64,000 nucleotides of DNA from Valencia hispanica (GCA_963556495.2 OY747721.1:26655649-26719648); one strand, 5' to 3'. Shown: positions 10,931 through 22,254, numbered from the stretch's first letter. The notes: generated from the sequence alone by a model not told the origin. Program-made: numbers and translations.

Positions 10931-11546
10931 CATTCCAGCTATTGCAGCAGCTGTGTGTATACAGTGCATCCCAGGTCAACATACAAGGCTCTGACCACTA
11001 TTCATGTATATATATTTTTTACTTTGCCAGAGGCAAGATATATTAAAAAATAATTAAATAATAAATACCTGCTCATTGGTAATCCTCTAAGCTTACCAAC
11101 TTCAACTCTTTGGATGTCTTCTTTTCCTAGACTCCCCGTCTGATATCTGCATGCCCTGCCTTTTCATCTACGACCCCTCGGTGCTCCTCCGACCTTTAGC
11201 TGAGGTTGTCTTCTGGATGTGGATTGATCCGAAGTATATTCAAAAGCGGAGCCAGAATGGTCTCGTCATACAAGCTCTAAATATATAAAACTTTGCTATA
11301 ATACATGCAAAACCAAAATGTAGCAATCTGTAGTCTACTTTGGCTAATGGACTACTAGCTTGATGTCAGTCTAACTGCAGCTGTTCTGGCCAGCCCAAGA
11401 TTGCTTTGAACACATCAAAATAATACTGAAAAGTTTAACTTGTAATGTAATATACAGATAAATATAACCTAAATAACAATCACATTCATTGTTTATGTTG
11501 ATAATGTCAGATTTGTTATTGCCTGTGAATGAGCTATAAAACTGTT

Positions 11547-12018
11547 AAGCCAAGTTTATTCTTCTCCGTCAGTTAGTTTGCACCCTCGCGCACGTATTGA
11601 CATGGTTGGTTTTATTTTATACTTCTCCGTTGGTGTGTCAGTGTTGCAAAGCAATTCTCTGCCAGGACAGCAGGGAGTGTAGACCTTTTCTGGTGGGTCT
11701 GCCTACCATTGGAGTGACGTCTCTGGTTGACAACAGCAGCTTGAAATGTACATCCACTCAAGGAGCAATTGCTGACAGAGCGAGTTTTGATTGAGCTGGA
11801 AAGCTTTTTACTGGAAGTGAAGCTCATAGAATACTCTTAAAACGCATGTAAACAAACAAACACAGCGGCCTGTTTTGTTCTCTACTCCTCCTGGTGTTCA
11901 AAATCGCCAAAAGACCATATTAAATAAACTGGCCTTGCAATATAAAACATCTAGTGGCCAAAAGCTTTTATTGACTACTAATTACATAAACTGTAGAGCT
12001 CCGTTCTGGTGAAATGAT
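11547..12018 (+). mobile_element. MITE family M1, copy 1
   Basis: AAGCCAAGTTTATTCTTCTCCG through CAGGACAGCAGGGAGTG to GAGCTCCGTTCTGGTGAAATGATG aligns with copies at 28691 and 52099. The internal short frame seen in copy 3 (MADRKQVLIELEHLLLEVQL) is present here with its start codon lost. The intact right end is not visible. The transposon class is unproven; Harbinger-like is my guess. Confidence 0.5.
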
Positions 12019-12483
12019 GTTGGGCTGACCAATTGGATTTGTTTTTCAAACTGTTGTTTGGTTAAACTGTTTTTCCAAGATCTCCTAGCCCACCTTTAAC
12101 ATGTCCTATGAATGTCGTTGGACATCGGGGCTAGGTTTTGTAATGAACCAGGGTGGTTGAGGGACTCCATCATCTCCCTATCTTAGTTCGACTTTGGTTT
12201 CTGCCTGAACTTCCAGCATCCCTATCCCCATCTTCCACTTTCTCCTCAGCTTTCAGAAACCATTGGAATTTTTTTGGATTTGACAAACTTTTGCAATCTT
12301 ATTGAAGTGAACATTGGGTATGTCCAAATGTCGTTGGCAAAAGATGTTCAGTTTTAAAGGTTTAGTTTGCTTATTTCTTTTGTAGATTTTCTGCTGAAAG
12401 CCTATAAACATTTTGGGCAGGTAAATAATAAAAATTTTACTGTTTGCATTTAATAATGTACCTGTTTGTTTTGTTGTCCTCAG

Positions 12484-13850
12484 TTCATCAGATGTTGCTG
12501 ATTAAAGAGGTTCCCCATGACTGGAGCTCCAGTTTGGAACAGCAGCACCTAGAGTCTCACCACATAAAGAAGGAAGATGAGGAACTGTGGATCAGTCAGG
12601 AGGAAGAGCAGCTTACTGTGAAGATTGAAGATGAAAAGAAACCTCAGTTATCAGAGCTTTATCAAATTAAAACTGAAGACATTGGAGAGACAGAGGCTCC
12701 AAGCAGCTGCTTGGCTACTCTGATTGAAACAGAACCTGATGCAGAAGACTGTAGGAGTCCAGAACCAAACAGGAGCCCACATCCAGTATGTTTTTCTCAA
12801 CAAAGTAATATGATTCAGATTGGAGTCCACACTGTAGAGAGACATTTAGGTTGCAATATTTGTGGCAAAATATTAAAAAATTACACAGCTTTTAAAATAC
12901 ACATGATGACTCACACTGGAATGAGGAAACATAGCTGTGATTTTTGTGGCAAGGGATTTGAAGAAAAGCGTGCTCTTCAGACACACTTGAGACTCCACAC
13001 TGGAGAGAGACCATTTGCTTGTGAAGATTGTGGTAAAAGGTTTCATGCAAAACCGATTCTTAAAATGCACCTGAAAGTCCATTCAGGAGAAAAACCTTTT
13101 ACCTGTTATGTTTGTGGTACAAAATTTAAAACAAAGGGAACTCTAACAAGGCACATGAGGATCCACACCACAGAAAAACCATTTGTATGTCATGTTTGTA
13201 GTAAAGGATTTTCTCTTCAGCATCATCTAAAGAGACACATGCATGTTCACACAGGAGAGAAACAGTTCATTTGTAGTGTTTGCGGTCAAGGGTTTTCACA
13301 ACAAACTCCGTTTAAGAGACACATGCGTGATCACACAGAGGAGAAGTCGTTTACCTGTAGCATTTGTAGTAAAAGATTTTTTAAACAAGAGACTCTTGAG
13401 AGACACATGCGTGTTCACACAGGAGAAACTCCATTTATATGTTGTATTTGTAGTAAGGGATTTTCCACTCAAGAGACTCTGAGTGGACACATGCATGTTC
13501 ACACAGGAGACAAAATGTTTATTTGTAGTGTTTGTGGTAAAAAATTTACACGACATCAGAGTCTGAAAAGCCACATGGAGGTTCACACTGCGCTATTTAG
13601 CTGTAGTGATTGCAGTAAACGTTTTGTGAAGGAAACGCAGTTAATACGGCATGTCAGACTCCACACGGAGGAGAGGCCATTTAGTTGTGAAGTTTGTAAG
13701 AGCAGATTTAATAAAAGGCTTCATCTTGAAAACCACATGAGGGTCCATTCAGGAGAGAAGCCTTTTATTTGTAGTGTTTGCAGTAAAGCATTTTCACGAC
13801 ATGGAAATTTGACAAGACATATGAGCATTCACGAAGGCTACAACTCATGA
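12484..13850 (+). CDS. ZNF-A terminal coding exon: acidic module plus 12 C2H2 fingers
   Basis: Completes a predicted 491-aa nuclear zinc-finger protein. The acceptor TTGTCCTCAG precedes TT CAT CAG ATG, matching the phase of exon 2. Residues 38-105 form the family module: DWSSS, LEQQ, IKKEDEE, LWISQEEE, VKIED, QIKTED. Twelve C2H2 fingers run from Cys160 to about residue 486. Helix residues (-1,2,3,6) in order are NTAI, ERAT, APIM, TGTR, LHHR, QTPR, KETR, TETG, RQSS, KTQR, KLHN, RGNR. Finger 1 is weak (Leu for the core Phe). Linkers are mostly TGEKP-like, but fingers 9 and 10 are joined by the short HTALFSC. The role is presumably sequence-specific DNA binding; target and effector are unknown. 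Starting at the local ATG (12444) would mean no splicing and is unlikely. Confidence 0.88.
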
Positions 13851-14074
13851 TATTGTCAATTCATCTGTTAAAACGTTTCCAATTATTAGGATTTTCTGTG
13901 GAGGTGCCATTAGTTCTTTATTCTGCACACATTGGAATGTCATACTGATGCCTCCACATTATTATGTAAACTTAAACAGAAGAAAAAATGAGTTGAATAA
14001 GTGAATTTAAGAATACTCATATGGTTGACTTTGGCTCAATATGTAAAATGCTGCAGGGATTGATATAAATAGTA

Positions 14075-14080
14075 AATAAA
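14075..14080 (+). terminator. Candidate polyadenylation signal of ZNF-A
   Basis: AATAAA lies about 225 nt after the stop codon, in AT-rich sequence, before the Tc1 remnant begins. It is the first canonical hexamer downstream. Confidence 0.4.
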
Positions 14081-14389
14081 TTGTGGAGCATTTGTTGGGT
14101 ACTGCAATTCTTAAGAAATATATTCTTTTTTCATCAGTCTCAAATCTTTTGAATTATATCCAAAGGGAAAATATACTTGATTTAAAAAAAGTTGCATACC
14201 TTTACTCAAAAAGGAATGATATAAATGTACAAGGGACAAAAAGTGTTTGTCTCCAGTCATTTTGTTTGTCTCAGATCATCAGACAAATTGGAATATTAGA
14301 CAAAGTTAGCACAATCAAACTGTTTTTTATTGAAGGAAACAAAATGCAGACCTGAGTCACAGCTTTGGAAAGCTGAGTTTAATTTCTCT

Positions 14390-15000
14390 TGTATCACCAA
14401 GGCCTGGTGACTGCCACATCGAACGTGAACGTCAGTGTTCGTGACTCAACAATTAGAAAGACTGCGCACAAATGACCTGCATGGGAAGAGTCCTAAGATG
14501 AGAAGTACTGCTAAGCAAAATGAACACTAAGGCTCAACTCAGTTTTTGCCAGAAGACATCTTAATGACTTGCAAGACTTTTAGAAAAATACTCTGTGGAC
14601 TAATGAAACAGAAGCGGAACTTTTTGCAAGGTGTGTGTCCTTTTATACTTGGCATAAAACCAACACAGCGTTTCAGAATAATAACATACTAACAGTAAAA
14701 TATGGTGGTAGTAGTATGATGGTCTGGGGCTGTTTTTTTACATCAGGACCTGCCAACTTGCTGTGGTAAATGGAACTACGAATTCTGCTGTCTACCAAAG
14801 AATCCTGAAGGAGAACGTCCGTCCGGCCAACTGTGACCCCTGACTGGCTGAAGAAAAACAAAATTAAGACTGGAGTTGCCTAGTCAAAGCCCTGACCTGA
14901 AACTGATTGAGATACTGTGGCTTGGCTCTAAAAAGGTGGTTAAAATACAACAATTCTGCAAAGAGGGTGCCAAAGTTTCTTCACACCACTATAATAAGAA
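14390..15000 (+). mobile_element. Degenerate Tc1-like transposon
   Basis: Forward translation shows broken Tc1 transposase blocks: a WTNET-like segment near 14595 and VKYGGGSSMMVWGCF-like reading near 14700-14735. Then comes NGTTNSAVYQRIL-like reading near 14770-14810 and a SPDL-like block near 14890. Stops and frameshifts occur throughout. No clear terminal repeats. Confidence 0.55.
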
Positions 15001-15214
15001 AATTTCCAGTTAAAGTATATTCTGAAATTTACAATATTGACACTAGAATTATAAACTGAAAATTCACAGAACTAGAATCCATACATACCATACTGGTAAT
15101 CTCAGTAATATATCTAATAATGAATTAATAGACATGGAATCAAACGTTAAAGAAAGTTTTTAGGGGAACAAGATCTAATCTAATTGAGTGTTAGTTGCTC
15201 TCAACTGTAAATAA

Positions 15215-15465
15215 ATAAATGGCTTGCATTTATATACTGCTTTACAACTCCATTATTCATTCACTCACTGATGGGAACAAGCTACAATTGTAGCCACAGC
15301 TGCCCTGGGGCAGACTGACAGAAGGGAGGCTGCCATATCGCACCATCGGCCTCTCTGGCCAACACCAGTAGGTGAAGTGTCGTGCCCAAGGACACAACAA
15401 CATGTAGCAGCCGGAAGCAGGAATTGAACTCATGATTTCTGGACTACTGAACTACAGCCACCCTA
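15215..15465 (+). repeat. Interspersed repeat (CTGCCCTGGGGCAGACTGAC type)
   Basis: Contains the phrases GCCACAGCTGCCCTGGGGCAG, GTGTCGTGCCCAAGGACACAACA and GGAATTGAACTCATGATTTC, known to me as part of a widely dispersed fish repeat. No coding capacity. Confidence 0.4.
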
Positions 15466-16260
15466 AGGAATGCAAGGGTTTCCTTCGAAATCATGATTTA
15501 TAAAATCCAGAACTGCCTTTTAAAGGAAAAGTTTTGAAGAGAGAAAATGAGAACTCCAGTTTAGGACCTTTCATCCACAAACTCTGACCACCTTGAACAA
15601 CCAAGATAACTGATTAGAAGGGCCTTACATTGGATTACATTTTGTTGTCACCTCTTTTGGGACACTGTATATGGACCTCATCAGGTGTAGGCAAGGCCAT
15701 AGGGAGGTTTGGGAGTTTTCCCGAACGGCAGGTCTGTTCTAGGGCTGGTGGCCAGAACGTTTTTTTGTTTTGTTTGTAATCCAAAAGCCGCCTCGGTTGA
15801 GCCACTGTCATGATGCTGCTGTGTGTCTGTCTGTGTCCGTGAGTAAGGCATCTTATTTTAGAGAAGATCTTTGTGAGCGGTTCTGCCACTGCGCACCTAC
15901 GCTGATCTCTACCGTACATCAGCCTGCAGAGCAATGTCCCCATGTTGTAAATCTTTAATTACTGTTTGGACCTGCTGTTTGATTCTGCATGTGGGTTAAG
16001 AGTTCTAGGAAAGGCAATATTTTTTGAAAGTGATTAATTTTCAGCTGAACTTGTAGAAGATATGCAGCATCTTGCTGCAAACCCTGAAGGACCTAAGCTT
16101 CTTTAAGAAGTACAGAAGTACAGTTTCTGTGTTAGAACAGGGTTCCAGCGACAATATAAAGCGTTTATCATATATTTAATTGATCTCCAAATGGCTCATC
16201 AGCTAGAAAATAACATTAAAACATCAAACAAGAGGTCTCACTTGAACATAAACTGCTGGT
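15466..16260 (+). other. Unassigned intergenic sequence
   Basis: Holds a short segment at 16055-16130 (CTGCAAACCCTGAAGGACC, TAAGCTTCTTTAAGAAGTA) that recurs at about 40960-41010, so it is dispersed repeat material. Otherwise nothing recognised. Confidence 0.35.
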
Positions 16261-16299
16261 TTGAGTAATTGTCTGGCACATTTTTGGTTAAAACATGTT

Positions 16300-16495
16300 T
16301 ATTTTGATTCAGTGAAATTACTCGGAGTAGGTCCAGGATCCCGGAATTTTACTCAAGAAAGAGTAGCGATACTTCATAATTTTACTCAAGTAAAAATAAA
16401 AAATTGTGGTGCAATAAAGCTACTAAAAGTTTTTTTGTTTGTTTTTGTTTAACTAATCAGGTAGATGTAACTAGACTCCCACCACTGGTTGTGAC
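16300..16495. repeat. hAT-like element end (TTTTACTCAAGTAAAA type)
   Basis: AGTAGCGATACTTCATAATTTTACTCAAGTAAAAATA and GATGTAACTAGACTCCCACCACTGG resemble the segment at 61930-62110. Both look like one end of a fish hAT-like non-autonomous element. Confidence 0.4.
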
Positions 16496-18640
16496 AACAT
16501 AAAACATACTATCCTATTATTACCTTTAACATGTTATCAATATTATTGGCAGTATAACAACATTATGTTGTTATATTGCCAATGAAAGTATTTTTAGGCT
16601 TACTTGCATCCTTTGAACAATCAGATAAATGGCCTCTCCAAACCAAGCTCCCAGGCTTAGTTTCAACACCAGCCCACACCTGGATGTAGGTCTCACATTC
16701 TCCATCATTCATTTATTTAACCACACACTAGCTTTACTGTACAGAGCAGAAAGGTACTGCTCAATTGCATCTGGGTCCAGATCAGTGCATGCTGAATGAT
16801 TGGTATCAGAGTAGCCAACAGCAGTTAAATCCGGATGTCTATGTCATAGCACTCTATTGTTTTATGTTAAGTGGCAATGAAACATTGGCAGGATTGCTAT
16901 TTATATATTTATAATAGGAATATGAAGTGGATGTGGATCCTGACATGTGGAGCTGGTGCCATGCTTTGTTGGAAATCAGATCTATTCCTTTCGGTGTTGG
17001 AGCAGAAACCGACCTGAAAAAATGTAGAGCAGGTTGTCCTTTAGGATCAGAGCTTGGAAAGTCACCCTAAACCCTCTAGTTAGTCACAAATCATATTTTA
17101 TATATGTGTTAGTAGAAGATCTGCCCCACTAGTGACCATTCCACACCAACGGGCCTTCAATGGAAATTAGTTTACGGATTCCTAACCCAAGCTTTGTGGC
17201 AGGGATGGAGGAAGCTTTACACAGCTTTTGTAAGATTCTATATAATTTATATTTTTTCCTGAGATGCTGGGAACAAGCATGTTTGGTGAAACTACTGAAT
17301 GTAACAAAAAAAGTCAAAACCACGTTAGTTCCTTTGATTAAACTAAAGGGTTGTCCCCCCCCCCCCCTCTATGATCATATTGACAATCATTATGTCTCTT
17401 GTCTGATTATATCACTACATTATTGGTGTTTCTCCATATCTGGTTGTCAGATGACACAAACAGGAGTTTCCCAGCAGGTCAGGCATCTGCAGACAGACTT
17501 TCTGTCTGCGTGACAACTTGTGACTGCTGGGAAGTGTAGGTGTTTATCAGTGTCTTTGCTCCATCGGATTATATTAAACTGGTTAGCCGTTATCAGTGGC
17601 TCAGATCATTGAACAGTCGTCGCTGACAGGCTGTAGGTTTTTATTTCTGCACAGTATTTTTGGTCAATTTTCAAGTTTTACAAAAAAGACAACCTTTCAG
17701 GAGTGTCAGCTGAGAGTAGGCTGTCAAAAATACAAATGGTAACAATGAAATACTTTAATCTATTTGTCATTGTGTAATTATTTAACTATGTAATGTTTGC
17801 ATGCCTCAAACTCAGGAAATGATGACACCTTTAGTTCCTTCAAGTTGTTATTGTTCTCAAACTTGCAGCAGTAATGCATTCTGCAACATCTAACTTGTAT
17901 GTCTACAACCTGTAGCTCCTTTCCGTCCTTTTCCTATCTGACCCTTTCAAAATAATATACTTGTTCCTGTGAACATCACAATTTAGATGTAATATTTATA
18001 GTAATGATTTTAAATATTTCACATGTTTCCAAAGAAAAAGAAATTAAGACCTCTCTTACATTCCCAAAGGCTATTTTTTTCCAGTTCAAAATACATTTCT
18101 ATGCTTGGTCTTCTTTCAGCCATATGATCCAACTTTGTATTAAAAGTTCATATTAATGTCATGATAAGCGGATCAGCTGGAACATCATCTATGTGAAGCT
18201 AAAGCCTCAGCTCCTGAGTGGAGTCTGCTAACTTGATGAAAACATAGAAGCTGAGCTCTCATTGGTGGTCCCTACAATGGGTGGAAAACATCTTACAGGA
18301 CAAACAAGCATAACCATGGCAACGTACTCAGCAATATCAGCGATAGCAAGGATTAAACTGTTTTTTTTTGTTGGTTTTTTTGAACATGGAGGTGTTAGGC
18401 GTCATGGAAGTCCTCACAGGGCCGGTTGTTGCATAAAGTATTAATAAAACTACCTTTAACAAACTCTTAAAATAATAAATATTTGTCTCTGCACTCAATG
18501 AGTACTTCTTAAAATTAAATAATACTGAACATCTTTTCACAAGGATGTAATTTGGTACTATTCAAACAAACACAGTTTTCATTTGACTGATGAAATTATA
18601 TTTAGGCACACACAACTGTTATCTTGAAGGCTCTATTTAG
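16496..18640 (+). other. Unassigned intergenic sequence between ZNF-A and ZNF-B
   Basis: No ORF with protein-like character. A C-run occurs at about 17356-17367 and short AT-rich tracts elsewhere. No RNA gene or clear element boundary was seen. Confidence 0.35.
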
Positions 18641-18965
18641 GTGGCCTTCTTCTTCTTCTTCTTCTTGTTCATTTCCGCCAGGCTGGACGCCGCAAGGCGC
18701 ATTGCTGCCTTCCACTGTTCAGGTGGCCGTCGACAGTCTCTAGGGGATTTGTGTCCAGGGCCGGTCTCCGGCCAGTTTTAGATGAGTCTCTGCTCCAACA
18801 CAGCTGATTCAAACTGTTCAGCTACCTCCTCAGCGTGGCAAAGTTCTGCAGAGGTTCTGCTAATGAGCCATCATTTGATTCAGGTGTGTTGAACCAGGGA
18901 AAGAACTAAAACATGCAGGATATCGGCCCTCTAGGACTGACTTTGGACTCCCCTGGTCTAGAGGG
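18640..18965. repeat. CTT microsatellite and dispersed repeat
   Basis: A run of CTT triplets at about 18647-18667 is followed by dispersed-repeat sequence including GGTGTGTTGAACCAGGGAAAGA and AAAACATGCAGGATATCGGCC. The segment at 61600-61765 carries the related AAAACATGCAGGACACTGGCC. Confidence 0.45.
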
Positions 18966-19084
18966 CCACATAAAATGTTATGGCGGGCCTTGAGTTTGAC
19001 ATGTAGACTAGACCCATACCAGATAGGACTAAATGTAGAAACTTTTGAGTCTCCAGGCTGCTGAACGTTTCACACATTGATATA

Positions 19085-19290
19085 GAGAAAGACTTGTTTT
19101 TGTCAGTGACGCACCCAACCAATTGATGTCCCGTTACATAAGGTGCCTAACTCCAGCGGTCTTTGGGTAAGAGACGGGGTACATCCTGGACAGGCTCCCA
19201 GTCCATCACACACAGGACGAACGAGCACACATGCACACCTAAGGGCTATTCAGAATAACCAATTTACACAAAAGTCATGTTTTTGGACGG
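19085..19290 (+). repeat. Dispersed repeat (ATCCTGGACAGGCTCCCAGTCC type)
   Basis: ACATCCTGGACAGGCTCCCAG, CATGCACACCTAAGGGC and CATGTTTTTGGACGGTGGCAG form the familiar order of a common fish interspersed repeat. Non-coding. Confidence 0.4.
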
Positions 19291-19539
19291 TGGCAGCAAA
19301 CGCTGCATCTTGTTGAATGATACAGAGATCCAAAATATTTTTTTAAATGGCAACTTCTGAAACAAACAGCCATCCTTCATGGTTGTAGATTTGGCTTAGA
19401 AAGCTAAAAATAGATTAATGAAACGGTTATCTGTTAAATTATGTGCTGAGCACTGGTTCTTTCCCTTAATTGTGAAAAGCCAAAGGTTGAAAAAGGAAGT
19501 GGTTTTTCCCAATCAGAACTGTACTGGTCATTCATTGGT

Positions 19540-19993
19540 CAGTCAAAAGGGAAATTAACCGAACATAGCAATGTTAGCTTAAGTGGCTAAGTTTTCGAGA
19601 AATACGTCTCAAATATTATGTAGAAAAAGGTATGTAATTAATGTCTCTGAGTCTCTACTTGATGGTCATCCTAATGATATCACTCGCACATGTTTCCATC
19701 AAACCACTGTGGTTATTTCTGTCCGAGGGTAACTGTAAATAATCGGCCTTCATTAGCAAACTTGGTTGTTAGCCACCGTGGAGCTAAAAGCGGCTAAAAC
19801 AACAGAGACTAAATCAGTGTTTCCGAGGTTGAAGCTTTCAAAAGTTCGTGGTTTAGAGCTACAAGACGACTCGTCTCTCGGGGTTTGTGAGACTGTGCAG
19901 GGAAGACCACATCGTCAGTGGACCCCTCCTCTAAGCCTCTTCGTCCAGCTGAGGACTGAGAGACTGTGGACAGCTCCAGAACTACTGACCAAG
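19540..19993 (+). promoter_or_regulatory. ZNF-B promoter-proximal region and non-coding exon 1
   Basis: Aligns with the ZNF-D leader: TTCATTGGTCAGT (an inverted CCAAT box at 19544-19548), a TAGCTTA..TGGCTA block, GTTAGCCACCGTGGAGCTAAA and the CCAGCTGAGGACTGAGAG region. It ends at the donor AAG|GTAAGG (19993). The transcription start is not determinable; the ATTGG box shared with ZNF-D suggests it lies just downstream. The 110-codon frame across the exon is not conserved between units and is not believed. Confidence 0.5.
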
Positions 19994-20013
19994 GTAAGGA
20001 CTCTGCTCTGCAG

Positions 20014-21403
20014 CAGGGCCGTGCAGAGACCTTTGGAGGGGCAGGTGCTCAAAGTTAAAAAGGGCCACACGGAGCAAGATCTTAAAACGACAAGATAACT
20101 TATAGTATTCCGTCCTGATTAACAACAACCGATATTCATCAAGAATCTAATTGGAAACTGCAACATAATATATCATTTTCATCAGATGGGGACCATGCAA
20201 AATAAAAGTAGCCCATTTTTTTATCTGATGGGATGCAGTGCTGCTGTTGAGACGCTGCTGCTGAGCTGTGATGATCAAAGACCATAAACATTAAAAAGAC
20301 CATTAGAGAGCTGGTAGCTGATTAAACAAATGTTAGTACAATATGGAATAATTTAACTTGCTGCTGTGTCTCACTAAATAAACCCTAATATCTGACTGGT
20401 TGACCTCCAAAGTAACTCCGCTGCAGAAGCTTAAAAGACCAAACCAGCTCAGAAGGGCTAGCTCTACTTTTCTGTAGTAGTGTTAGCACCTCTGAGAGAT
20501 TTAGGTTTTTAACGTCGAGGGATACAATAAGTTCATGGTATATTTGGAACACAGCAATGAGGTAAAAATATTAATAGAACTTCAAATAATTTAAATATAA
20601 AAATAATATATTTTTATTTGGATAAGAATAGGTTAATTTATTTGAAAAATGCATTTCAAGTTTTATTAAAATTTTCACATGTATAAATATCAATCTGATT
20701 TCTCAGATTGTGGCACGTCTGGCTTCCCTGCTGCAGTACGAATTATTGGTACAGTTGGCTGTTTTCAGCTACTGTTTATGTGACATTTTTAGATGTGGGC
20801 TATGGGCCCAAACTTTCTGGTTGAGGGTCTACAGCAGTAACTTTATTTCAACTTCAAAATTTAGGAGTATATTTTCCCTTACAAACAGGCCTATTTAAAG
20901 AAAAAACAAATCTCCATAATTTGATGGTTGAAGGGCCCAGTTCTAAATGGAGAGACAATATTTTGTCATTCAGGTCCACGATGCACACACAGCATGGTCA
21001 TTTCACTTCATGAGTTGCCAGAAGAAAACTTTATACGAAGACAGTAAATATAGTAATCTAGTAACAAAAGACAGTGGTTAAAGTAATCTAAAGTCCTGTA
21101 GCTATTATTGTGTACACCCTACTTACCAGCAGCCTCACTTGCAAAACTAAGCAGCTGAGGAGTGGAAGCAGAGGCATTGATTAATGACCATCATGTGACT
21201 GACAGCAGCTGGATCATTTTATTGAGCTATAAATTATTAATAATTGAATGTTGATGTTTAGGGGCACATGCAGGCCTCCACACGCATGCACACTCCAGAA
21301 TAAGAGAGTGCTTTTTTCTTTTCAAAAAAGGGCTCTTGAGGCATCATGGAGGAAAGGGGGAGGTGCCCAAGCACCCTCAGCCCACCCCCTCTGCACGTGC
21401 CTG
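20014..21403. mobile_element. hAT-type element inside ZNF-B intron 1
   Basis: The ends are inverted repeats CAGGGCCGTGCAGAG (left) and CTCTGCACGTGCCTG (right). They are flanked by a perfect 8-bp duplication CTCTGCAG at 20006-20013 and 21404-21411. This is diagnostic of hAT insertion. The 1.39 kb body is AT-rich and non-coding. Removing it restores the short intron 1 seen in C, D and E, so it inserted after the unit was formed. Confidence 0.75.
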
Positions 21404-21499
21404 CTCTGCAGCATCTGTTTCAGCTGTGCTACGGTCTACATTTTTCTGTGAATACACTTTTTTTAACAGATGCTGATTTGTGTCTGATTCCATTGTCAG

Positions 21500-21608
21500 G
21501 AAGCAAGAATCATAAGATCCAGGTTATATGGCTGAAACGTTGATCTACTGGAACATGTGAAGGTTGTAAACAAGGATTGTGAAAAGGAGAATCCCAGGTG
21601 GAGCGAGG
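21500..21608 (+). promoter_or_regulatory. ZNF-B exon 2 leader with uORF
   Basis: Follows the acceptor ATTGTCAG. An ATG at about 21531 (ATGGCTGAAACG) opens a 10-codon uORF that closes on the conserved ATGTGA at 21555-21560, which itself is a start-stop uORF. From GAACATGTG to the main ATG the bases equal those of ZNF-A. Confidence 0.55.
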
Positions 21609-21717
21609 ATGTCTGAGATGATGAAGGTTGAAGAAGATGAACCTGGAGGGATCAGCTTGGAGACCCCCATACCTGCAGCATCAGACCTGGAGGAGACACC
21701 AGACACAAAACATCTCA
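21609..21717 (+). CDS. ZNF-B coding exon 2
   Basis: 109 nt, 36 codons plus one base, joining in phase 1 to 23976. The protein is the family N-terminus ending LEETPDTKHL. The donor is CA|GTGGGT rather than the CA|GTAAGT of the other four units, a weaker match to the U1 consensus. A GT four bases downstream would shift the frame. ZNF-B may therefore splice less efficiently. Confidence 0.75.
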
Positions 21718-22254
21718 GTGGGTGACTCACTTACTGACTTACTGACACTTGCTTACTGATTTGTTGGTCCGCATTGAAGCTAGATAACTGGCTGAACGTT
21801 GTAAAACAGCTGCTGTACTGTGAAAAAAATGCTAGTGATAAATATACATATATACATAAATCCCAGCAGTAATTGCAGCAGAGGCAGAGTACAGCCTGGA
21901 TATTCCAGTAGTTCATCAGAGGGCCTCTCATATACTTCAACAGCAGAAATCACTTAGTAGCCAGTTTGTTTTGGCTGGCCAGAGACCAGAGAAAAAGAAA
22001 AAACAACCAAGCAAAAAAATGAGAGAATAGTCAATATGTCAGACCAATATTGAATGAATAGACCAGCAACCTAATAAATGCAGATATTTTTTTTACAGTC
22101 TGAATTTCACATTTCTATTGTGTGTATATATACATTATATATTGTAATTTTCTTGTTACATTTGTATTGGTTTACTTAGATACCTTTTTACATCAGGTAC
22201 CTAGATGTCCACAAAAAATGAGGGTAAAAGTAATATTTGTGTTTAAGGATGGAG

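Noticed and set aside
12444..12483. In-frame ATG upstream of the ZNF-A terminal exon acceptor (similar ATGs in B-E)
   Set aside because: The upstream peptides differ completely between units, while conservation starts exactly at the acceptor. The shared phase with exon 2 argues for splicing.
12852..13840. Regular 84-base periodicity resembling a tandem or CRISPR-like repeat
   Set aside because: The period is 28 codons and reflects C2H2 fingers with their linkers.
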